In this document: positions 24,301-36,300 of the stretch, piece by piece
How the letters are laid out: each line of letters opens with the position of its first letter
How positions within the stretch are numbered: position 1 is the first letter of the stretch
Assembly (NCBI GenBank): GCA_950295325.1
Contig: OX485804.1
Coordinates: 33,852,001-33,916,000 of the forward strand
Length of the DNA: 64,000 bases
Origin: Polytrichum commune
Lineage: Eukaryota > Streptophyta > Polytrichopsida > Polytrichales > Polytrichaceae
Reading direction: 5' to 3'
The notes under the pieces: model-generated
The model's input: only the letters and a program-made list of their open reading frames with translations
Database searches by the model: none
Told to the model about the DNA's origin: nothing
Made by a program: the position numbers and the translations under genes

Positions 24301-27300
24301 TCCTCTCAACAGCTAAGATTACACGGATTGACCTCGAATGAACTAGAACTTAGGCCCAGGGACCCTTGTGTAATGGTACGTCCCAACTTTCATGCTCTCA
24401 ATGGCTGAGATTACAAGGATTGACCTCAAGTGAACTAGGACTTAAGACTTGGGACTCGGTGTGGACCGGCCCTAAGGACAAGACATGCTCCTCATTTTTG
24501 TACCTGAAAGGCTCCAAATACGCTCAAGCCCGGGGTGGCGGTGGTGGTGGGCTCCTTTGCGGCGAAATCTTTGCTTGAGAAATCCTTGGAGAAGTATTTC
24601 TCGATGCCTTTCAACTCCGACGGCCACTTATCCGACGAGGAGGCGGGCGGATTGCGGGCGATGCGCCCCCGCTTCGTCCGGGACGAGGGGGGAGGGCTGG
24701 GCAGGACCGAGTTCGTGGGCAGCTCGACCTCGATGTTTTGTTCCCCTAGCTTCGCTCGGAGCATCTGGTTTTCTTCCTTCAGTTGTGCGATTTCTTTTTG
24801 CAACTTCAACACGATCTGGTGACACAAATATCCACGTCCACCGTCAAAAGTTGCACAAATCCGTACGTCGATGGTGCATCACATCCTAGTTCACCAATTG
24901 ACGAACACGTCGTTACAAGGATCACGGGTTGTTGTCACTGGTTTTTGTTGTCAGGTTGTAGATTTTAAGGTAGCGGTGCCAATTTCCGTCCAAATTTCAG
25001 ATGTGCCTAGTTGGGATGCTGAAACTATTTTTTTTATAAATTTTGAGCGCTCCGCAAAGCTGGTGCAAGAGCAACTATGAAAAAATCAAAATTTTCCAGC
25101 ATGTCTATGATTTCCTACAAATTTTTAAAGGAAACTTTGTAGAGTGACCAACACTCGCACATAGGGTACGTGGTATATCCACAGGCTGGATTTCTAAAAC
25201 CGACTGCTGGCAGCCAATGAAATGTTGGCAGCGCTGTGAACGGTAAAAGCACCTTGATAGGTGCTTCCGACCCTAGGGGTCGACTTTAGGACCCACAAGG
25301 AAATTGGCACCCCTACCTTAGTTGTTGAAATGTATTGCGTGGTTAGATTTGGATGCCTGAAACCTATCTCGTAGTGGTGAAGAACCAGTGATGAGGACTT
25401 GTCATCTTTCTAGTGTGTTAGCTTTGTTCCATTTGGGGTCGTCGGGGTGGGGATACCGATAAATTTCAAAAATTAAATAGCAAGAATCAATAAGAGCAAG
25501 GGGCAATGAGGGGGTATGGAAGCATGATACAAGGCCAAGAGAATTGGATTAGGACACTATTATGCCATGCACACATTCGAGACACATTCCTTGGACAATC
25601 AAGGTTGTCAATATATTGTTTCATGTGCTTAGGTTCAATACTTGCATGCCAACAATTTTCTCAGGTTTTTGGGTCACTTTTGCTTGTCTTCACTTTTTCC
25701 TTGAAACACATAATTGTATTCATTTAACTTACTTGAACACAATGTATATCAAGTCAAAGGGAGACCCAAGGAATGCAATTGGTAGGAAGGAAGTTGAAGA
25801 GAAGATGAGAAAATTACAAATGGAGGAGAGGAGAGGAAGGATGGGATGGAGGGAGCGAGGAAGTGACCTGGAAGGCCTAATTTGCATTTTATTATTATTG
25901 ATATTTTAATTTTGTGAAACTATATGTAGTCATACTTCCAATCATTTGGCACCCTCAACATAGTTTCTTTCCGTACAAATTTATGGGATATTGATAACAG
26001 GGGATCCACTAATGGAATAAGTAGAGGTGAAATGAAAGTTACCTTGTCACGAGAATCCAAATTAATTGAAGGAGCATTCACAATGTTATTGGCACATGTT
26101 GCATAATGCAAAGTGCTAAGGGTCTCATCTACCGCCGAGGATGCGGGGGACACGCAAGCAATCATAAGAGCAAGGCTCTTCCCACCAAGGCTTTCCATCA
26201 ACAATTTTGTCAACATACTTTCCCTGCAATTTGGAAGTTGTGACTTAGTATAAAAAACTTTTCAAATTAAGTGGAACATTTTTTGTTTATATATGTTATT
26301 TTGGCATATATGACCTACACAACATGCCACATCAAGGACTGATACTACAACAACATTTTATTATCCCAAGGGTGACACTTGTAAAACATATTTATCCTTT
26401 AGAACAACTACAAGTTTGAGACTTTTAGAGAGACAAGTGAGTGAATGATTGAAGGCTACATGTCACCACAAAGAATTGACCCTCAAAGTCATGGGTCTAA
26501 CCATAAAGCCCAACTATATACCTCTCATCTAGGGAGCTTCAACACATTCCAATATGCTAAAGAACAATTTACACTAGATCTTGAGGGCCTTAGCGACTGA
26601 GAAAGTTCAACTAAATGAAAAACCCACATGAAATCCTACATGCCATGAAATGGATAATATATCATGATGCACCTCAAAGAATTTGGTATAAGGTAACAAA
26701 AACTTGATGCCCTTCAAAATTTCAAAATCCTTGATTAATTGGGTGGAAGGGCCCCACACTAATAAGATGATAAGGAAATAGCATATGATTGGGATTCTTC
26801 TTGCACAACTCTTTTCAATGCACTTGAATGTTGTGACCACACAAAATATCAATTTCAAGGGCCCCTCACAATTTCATGGTCACAGCCTTTGGCCGTATTG
26901 TAAAGTGGCCATTAGGGTTAGTTCACATGGGGTTCTAAGTTCCAAGTCTCAATTCACTTGAGGTCAATCCATGCAATCTCAGTTGTTAAGAGCATGGAAG
27001 TTGAAACTCACCACTTCATGCAAGGTTACGAGACCTAAGACCCAAGTATGACGTGGATGCTTACATGGCAACACTTTTTGAAAGTGAAGCTCGGGATTCA
27101 TGTCGAGAGTTGGGTCAAGCAAAAATCCAATTCCAACTCGCAACACAAGTTTCGAGAATTTTTGCATAAGGTTATCAAGATCCAACAAACTAGATATAAA
27201 CCATATCTTACGAGGCTTTTGAGGCTTAGAAGTTGGCCCCGGGCTAGATTACATCTTCATTCGGCTGGGCCCTACCCCTCCCACGCCTATTTCATTGCTT

Positions 27301-30300
27301 GGTCTTCCTGCCCGCTTCTTCATGGGAACTCTTTCTCGTTGGGAACCAATGTGACAAAACCCGGTCACTTACGTCATTAAGCTCCTTTGGCATGTGAAGG
27401 AACTCCATCAATTAACTTGGGAATAATGAAAGTGATGTTAACTTGAATATTTGTAATTTTGACCGAGTATTGTCATATTGGTTCCCAACGAGGAAGAAGT
27501 TCCACGCAGGTGTGGGCAGGAAGACCAGGCAGTGAAGGAGGCGTGGGAGGGGCGGGGCCCAGCCGAATGAAGATGTGATCTAGCCAGGGGCCAAAAGTTG
27601 GGACCTTGCCTCCATGTTGGGACTTGTTGACATAAGTGGAATGTGGGAACTCATGTGAACGAGCCCTCTCATTCTCCTATATTTGTTTTGCAATTTTACA
27701 GGTGCCAATAGTATGTTACTCTTGACATGTTATATGGATTTTCTTTGAGTCACTCTGAGCATGGAGTGTCTGACAACTGGGGTTGGAGATGAAAATAGCT
27801 CTTGTTGATTTGAAAGGTGGAAATATTTTCAAAATCGCGCCATCTTTGGAATTTGAAATCATGGGATTGTTATGGAAAGCTAAAAAAATTCATGAAATTT
27901 GTCCCTCCAAAAGAAGAGCTTGCAACTTGCTATACTTTGGTGTGAAGATATTATACCTGTATGGTACCACGTCACCCTTCTTGCCTTCGCTCAAACAAGA
28001 TATGACCTATGCACAACTACCACTTACCATGTCAAAATTCACTAGAAAATGCCATGTTTTTGGATCACATTCATGTATGATAAGAATAAGCCTTTGAATA
28101 AGCCTCTCATATTAAGTGCGTTCTTAGCATTGAAAGAATTTCCTTCTTTAAAACTTCAACATGTTTTTCAAATTGGTATAAAAAGTCCCACATCTTGAAA
28201 TTCGTCTTTGCTACACAACATCATTTAGTGTGGTGTGGTAGCTAGATTTTCCCTTTAAATCTTACTAAAAATGTTGTATGCAATCCCATGTTATAATTGG
28301 CCATCATCTACAACATAGTTGCAAGGTACTCAACCTACAATTGCAGCCCGTGTGATATGCTTTGAAAATAGAGAGAGCACAATTTCGATGTGGTTGGTAG
28401 GTCCACGAAGCTTGCAAGGCATGCTTAAAATAATTCTATGTAGGGTAAACATGAACAAAATTCTCGAAATATTTTGTTCTTGATGTGTGGGCTTCATTTT
28501 ATTTTTATTTTTATGGGATTATCCCATTTGAGTTGATAGTTTTGTGCCAAAGTGATTGTTTGGTGAAGGATATGATAAATTTGTAAACAACATCAGCTTT
28601 TGCAACACATCAATTATAAATATTTGGATCCTTTATAGCTTTGTGTACAATGCCAAACAATGCATTCTTTGGTGCCTTGGAGTCACCTTTGAATTGCCAA
28701 CGCACAATGTTATATGAAATTGGGTATTTTATTAATAACCACAACAAGTGGTTGAGTGGAGAGTTGTTTGTGACGATTTTCTGTACTCTTATTGTTATTA
28801 CTTCAATACTTTTCCCATGACCTATAATTTTGCTATATAGAGCTACAAAATACATTTGACATATATATACACTCAAAATGATTGTTGATTGCTTTGTACT
28901 TACAAACATAATCCTCAAGGAAGGGAAGGGGGGGGGGGGTTGTCACATTGAGCAATCATTTTTCAATAGAGTATAAAACATCCAAAATATGGGTGAACAA
29001 ACTTTGACACTTGTTCAAGCTCATAAGGAGGGTGTTCTTATGTGATGGCTTACTTTTCCAAGAGTAAAGAGCGAGCGATTGATGCTCCCGGTCTCTTTCA
29101 ACATCTCACCCGAGCTTTTGCTTTTCTTAAGTCGTTCGCTTCCAGCCAAATCCACAAAGAGCATGCGTCCATACCTAAGGAGATTGTGAAAACATATACA
29201 TGTTCAAACACTCTTGGTAGATCATCTACTCTAAATATGATATTAAGTGTCGCTGACTCTAATCATCTTGCTCAACACTAATTGTAAACCACGGTATAGT
29301 GTCACCAACACTAAATGTTCACCCAACATTATTTGTCATTTCTTATAATTTTTTTGAGGGATTATAGATTTACAATGTTGCAATTACTGTCACTTACCAA
29401 TTGATTTTTCATCCAAAATTCAATCATCCATAAAAAATATTTCATCACAAGTTGCTGACAAGAGAAAGTAGGGTTTTGGCCACTGGATGAACTCATCCAT
29501 CATCTGTGACACTGTGGTATCATATTTAGTGTACTACCGTAGAGGGCTCCCTATTTCAGCTTTACATGTGTTGGAACGTAGACGTGGGACACAAATGGGT
29601 TTTGGCGAACGTGAGCATGACATGTGGCAAAACTTGAGGGGAAAATAATTATTCGTGTCGGAATAGAGAACCCTCTACGGTATACATTGTACGCCGCAAA
29701 CTCATGTACAAATTTAACATAAAACTGACATGGTTCATGAGAAATTTAACACAAACCAATACAAAGAGGAAGTGAAAATCATGTTCCTATGTGAGAGCAA
29801 TGATTTAAAATTATTTGTTGTATGTGTTTGACTTTAGGTCATCTATATGAGTATGTATCTTTGTTGTGTCTCATTTTACATAAGGGTGTGTTGTAATTGG
29901 AAGATTGCAATTGATGAACGAGTTGAGTTTAAACACCACTAAATTAAATTGATTGCTCAATTTACAATATAAATAAATAATCGTTACCTATGTTATGACA
30001 TCTTAAGATCTATTGTGGGCCACTTATTATGGATTAGTAGTTGTTACACATATCAACATCCCAACCTATTATATTCGAAGACAAATTTCAATCAACACAC
30101 AAAATAGCACAAATGTCAAAATTGTGTTTTTTCTTTTTGTAATAGTAGATTTTGATGCAAACAACTAAGACATTGCTTGAAATTTCTTGTGAGTTTGCCG
30201 ACTTGAATGATTACTGAGGCATGTAGAAAAGGTTTGTAAAAGGATTGCAAATCAAAGTGTCATTTCTAGTAATGAAAATGCCACCCTAACATTTATGAAT

Positions 30301-33300
30301 TCTCACTCTGCTTTTCCTAAACTTTCGCAACCCACAACAATGGTGAAGTCCAGTATTATAAAAAAAATCTCGTATCTCAAGAAAATACGACGATTGAATG
30401 CCCCATTCTCCTTGTGGATATGACAATCGTGAATACATCTCCAACAACTTTGATTTTAGAAGAAATACATTTCAATCCTACCAACCTCGTCGTCTCGGGT
30501 TGATTCAAGGAGTTCAAGAGAGGGATGGCATTTGTAAGGCACTAGGAGAAAAATGGTCCATTCCAACCACTTGTTGCAACTCACAACGAGAGAATGCATG
30601 AATAAATAATTATGGTTGCGAAGTGGAGGTTTTCGGTCACGAATTTGAGAGAATTGGTACCTGAAAACCTCCAGCTGACAATCAAAGTGATTTCTTTATG
30701 CATTTTCTTGTCATTAGTTGCAATGGGGCAAGTTACAACGGATGAGGTCCTATATGACCCTAAACTACCAGATGATAGTGGAGAGGTACCCATTTCCAAA
30801 TGGAGTGGTTGGCGGTTCGATTCCCGCTGTGAAATCTTCTCTCTAACTAGCTAGGTAGGTAGGAAGCCAAGAGCCCACCCACCACAAGGTAGGCAGTAAA
30901 CCCCACCCTGCACCAAGAGGATTCTTGACCAAGGTAGGGCCAACGGGCTCAAATTCATGTTGGATTGCCCGACATTGGTTAATTATTTATTTATTTATTT
31001 ACAACAGATGGTTGGAATGGACAAGTTTTCTCCTTGTGAGGGTAAGGGAAGTTACATCATAAGTCACACATTTTTTATTTTATTTTTGGAACATATGAGG
31101 CACTTGACCACCTGGCTAGTTTTTCCATCAAGGAGAGAGACGATTTCACGACCGGGAATCGAGCCGCCAACCACTCCATTTGGTTTGGGTACCTCTCCAC
31201 TATCAACTGGAAATTTAGGGTTATCGTAAACTACATAAGTCACGAATTTAAGGGAGGGGGGAGGGGGTTTAATGGTACGATTGTACTACATAGTGTTGGT
31301 TTTTTCTGGTTATGTGCATTTCAAACGTAACACTATTAAGTAGTAGTATGAATCCACATTGGCTGCGACACCCCATGGTTATATTCTCCAGACCCACATG
31401 AAAAAATACACACTACTTAATAATGTCATGAAACCCAAAGTTGCTATTCACGCTCATTAAGAACCCACCTTATTATTGGAGGTCCGTCATCGTTGATTTC
31501 ACACACGGAATCGACATGGAGAGTCATGATGCAATGGCTTCGGCTACTGTCTTTGTTCAGCTCGTGAGAGCCCACCTGCTTGGACAACATTGTTTTTGCC
31601 ACTCTATTCAATCAAACCAAACTATAGTGTAGTTTACCAACAATGCATTGGCCAATAACATGAAACTTAGTTGTCAAATAAGCCGCCAAATAGGGTTAGG
31701 GCCAATTTACATTTGGTTCATGAATAACTTGAAGTGTATGTTTAGCACAGCCTATCACAAAAGAGGAGGTGAAATAAATGGTTACAATGCAACAACAAGA
31801 TCAAATACACACATTATGTATCTAAATATAACTCATTTGCACAAACTTAATTATATTTATGCATGTGTGTGTGCCCGCTCGTAATGCAATTGATGCATTT
31901 GTTGATTTTAGGATGTTGTCACATTCTATACCATCAGCTAGTGTGTCATCTTAAACACCTTTGTACAACACATCGAGGCCTATATTGGTCCTCTAGAACC
32001 GTCAAGGTTTTATTATTCGATTATGAACCTTCTTCATGTTGCAATTCAAAGGCATCCATAAAGTGGCAGAAATGAGGATCAAAACCACTTGTTTTGAAGA
32101 GATCTATCCCGAATTTTGTTTTATTTTAATGTTATCCTCCATCATGTCCAGATAAAAATCGGACAAAGAATTGAGTTGTGGGCCAAAAAGAAAGGACTCG
32201 TGAGTTTAACCCTAACCTAGAGATTGGTCCAATGACTTACCCGCTTAATAGACAACACCCCCCTCCACGTGGGCCAAGGGCCAAGGTGACATCACCCTCC
32301 TTCATCATGTGGAGTTGAGGTTACCCTCCTTGTTATTGAAATCTAGTGAGGGTCCATGAATTAGGTTGCACATGTTCCATACATGAGTCAATGAGGTGCC
32401 TTTACTTTCTAGAGGAACTCGTAATCACCCCCCTAAAAATATATTGTAGTGTCTGGATTCCCTCGCAACATGTTGTAATTTAAAGAAAAACTCTAGTGCC
32501 CATTTCAATTTTTTGTCTTTATCGAAGAATCGGATCTAAGATAGGTGATGTTTTGTTGCATTAAATGTTGCACTACGTTGATACATGCAACCAAAAGACC
32601 TCACCTAACGCAAGGTAGACAATCAATATGCAATGGAGAACATAGTGGTGAGAATCTATGAAAGGTGAACACATGTCCAACTAACTTTCCCTAGAAAATT
32701 GGCCACGTGCTAAATGTTATCCTCCAAAACAAACATGTGACAAAAGAAAGAATAAACAAATATAGAAAGGCGGGGGGAACTACAAGTGCCAAAGGTAGGC
32801 ACGACGGGGGAATCTACGAGGAGATGGCGGGCATGGAGCTAAGGTGGTGATATGACATGGGCAATAGGACAAAGTAAGATGATTTTGAAAGGAAAAAAAT
32901 ATATAAATAAAAAATATTCTTCTTGTTGAAGTGCTTCATGGGGACATAGTGATGGGTCATGAGGAGCAAATGACCATGGACATGGGTATACATGCATATG
33001 GTAGATATGCACGGGCATATGAAATTGGGTTCACTTGGGATCTAAATTCATATGCACATGTGCAACATGCCGACGTTTTAAAGATCCCAATCATAAACCC
33101 TAGAATACATCAGGGGTTTTTCTTAAACACGGTAAGCCCAATGAGCTCACATACATGTCGGCATACTAAAGCCAACGTTTGGTTTTTCTTTTCTTTTCCT
33201 ACATGCAAGCAAGAGGGTGAGTATGAGAGGGTTTAGTTTGTTCCACCTTGCGGTTTTTGGCCCCCTCATTCAACACCGAGAACACATCATCGAGGGTGTC

Positions 33301-36300
33301 ACAATCCACGAGCAAGAGGTTTTCAACGTAAAAGCCGTCCCGGGAGCTCCACTTCACATCCCTTGGTGCAGCATCTAGCCGTAACAAATCATTCACCTGC
33401 CCTTAACAATCTCATGAAACATTCGTAACAATAGTAAGAACAAGTACATCTCGGTCGAAAACAAAAATTTAGTGATGTTTCATTGTCCCATATGCCGACT
33501 CCCTAGGCTATTCTCTCCTAAATGCCTACAAGATATGAGTGTAGCATTGATGAGTTGGGACTCTTTGTCCTCCTACACTAGGTGAAAATGTGTCCATTGC
33601 AACTCATGGCAAGAAAATGCATAAATACATCACTTTGATTATCAAGGGGAGGTTTTTAATTCCAAAGTTAGAAGAGCGTAATGCCCTGTTCATAAACGTA
33701 ATGCACTCCAAATACATGGGGTGCATTACGCAAGTAAGTTATCTCATATTACAAAAGGAAGTTTGGCCTAGGTCTTTACGAGATAGTATAAGATTATCAA
33801 TAACATCATGCATGGACAATGTCATCACGGTCCCACAAAACACCCTTATAAGGCTGAATGATGTTAGGAGGGACGTTTAGACTGCAAACCGAAAATGAAT
33901 AAACAATCATTGTAGGCATTTAGAGGTTCACCCCATTTTTATTCTTTATGTTGCAAGAGAGGCTCGTTCAAAGTATCTTACTTGTTCTGTGTAGATCTCA
34001 AAGTAAGAGGCCCTCATGGTGAATGGTTTTGCGGTTTGTGAACTATTGGTGTATTCTTGGCCCCGTTTCTTGATGGCTTCAAATAAATACGTTGCCGAAC
34101 GGGCGATCAATCCGTCATCTCCTCCGGCACTATCACAAAATGGATCCTGCACAAACACCGAGCAAGACCAAAATTTGGATCAAGAGTAGCAATGTATTAT
34201 TGTGAGCCCAAAACTATATAAGGTAGATGGGTCTTTAGTAATTTCTTAATCGCAACCCTAGATTTGAGTCTTATGTGGTTCAATGAGGATCAAAGACCAA
34301 ACATCATAAAGGCACATGTTTAAAAGAGATGGACTACACCTTCAAAGTGTAATAACTATTGTACACTCAGTATTGAATGCAATCGGGAGGACCTACGTAT
34401 CTAGTTAAGAAATCAACAAAGATGTTTTTCATATTATCATAATGTAATCAAGGGATGTTCAAATTTCAAACCGGTTCTTCAAACGTTTCATCGTAGATTT
34501 GCTAATGCAACACGAGTTTTGTTGTGTAAATCTAATTGGTAGAGGTTGGAGAACATGAAAAAACGAAACAAATTACACCCACATACCTTAAGGTATGCGG
34601 GCCTTACTATGTGAACACTCTTCTTTTATTAAACACCTATATTTGAGTTGGTATTTGGCATGGTTGGAGCTATGAATGGACACCAAAAGCACACATGTTA
34701 CTATGAGATTGGAGTGGCTTAAACCAAAGGCCCTCCCATGGAATTTTTGAGGTTAAGTTGCCTAAGATTGGAAATAATATTCTCATCACTCGTAAAAAAA
34801 AACTATGCCAAAAGGGAACCGTAGCTAAAATCGGTTGCGGTCCTTTTGACCAGCCTGATTTGTAGTCACTAAACAACTGCAATTCATTTTATTTTTTCAA
34901 CAACAATTTTAAAAGTTATGGGGCATGTAATGTACTGTTGGAAAGGTATTTTCAAGAAATTTCCATCGGTATATTACACGCCCCAAATTCCAAAAAATTC
35001 AGTTGCTACACCAAAAAACAAATAAGCAAACGTTTAGCCGCTGCAAATTAGGCTGGTCAAAAGAACCACAACCAATTTTTGCTTCGCTTATTTTTGGCAT
35101 AGTTCTACTAGTGGATGGGTGACATTCATACTTGAATTTTGAGTTACCTATGGTGCACCCAATCATAGTGGGATATCCGGGTGAACTGGTTTTTTTCAAC
35201 TAGCCACGTGGGAACTTAGGAGCTTGCCCTTAGGAGAGATGGGTGTTGGACAACTTGTTTGTGCATGTTCAAGGTGTTCACCTTCAAAAGGAGGCAATAG
35301 TCTTTGGAGACCTCTCTAATTATCGTAATGACCATTTCATGATTACATATGGGCTCAAACCAACTCGAAAGTGAAGCTACACCACAACTTACGTTGGTGG
35401 CAACATCATAGCCATCGTTCTTTCTGTCTTTCACTATGAGACTGAACTAGTACGTGTTGAAACTATATATACCATCCTAGATTAGACTGGTAACATTATT
35501 TGGGAGGACACATGTGCTTGTTTTCAAGGAAAATAAAAGAAAGAAAAGACAAATTACGCCCGTACATTGTACCGGCATGAATGTGAGCCCGTTATCCAAA
35601 TGCTTAACACGGCAGACCATGTTGTAGCATGAGGAGTTATGCCTCTTTAAGGAAAATAGAACATTCACTTTGACCTCTTGTATTTTTTTCATTTCAACCC
35701 CAATTCCAAAACATGAAAATGCAAATCGTTAACCAAATGACACAATAATACATCCCCAAGGCATGCAAAGCCACATGTCAACTAAGCTTCCTCTTGCAAA
35801 GTGCCTTCTAGTGTGAAGCAAAGAGCCGTGCGCCCTAACAACGCATGACCAATCCAACGGCCAAAAATGTATGTGGAGTTAGACAGTTCCCACACTTAGT
35901 GGGCCATCACATACCAACAACAGTGAATAGGGTGAATCGACCACTAGTTACAGACAAATCAGTCGAGTTTAAGAAATAACCGGTTGAAGTTCAAGACTTT
36001 AGAAAACCTACCGATCATTGAAGAGGAATCTATGGATTATACCTCACATATGTAAAGAAAAACCGCAAGATCACAACATGTAACCGGTTGCACATGGAAA
36101 CACTACGAATTTGACCGATTATCCCCCCCCCCCCCGGGACACTTGACCAACCATGCTACACTCTAGGTATTATTACTACATGACGTGAAAGGAATTTTGT
36201 GGAATATAATTGAATTATAGGTGTGTGGAGAATCGCGGAGACCTCTTCCCGGCCGGACATGGTGAAGGTCTTTCCGGAGCCGGTTTGGCCACATGCCATG

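Noticed and set aside
23879-24470. Regular repeat array considered as CRISPR-like
   Set aside because: The whole ~92-bp unit repeats with no unique spacers, in a plant nuclear intron.
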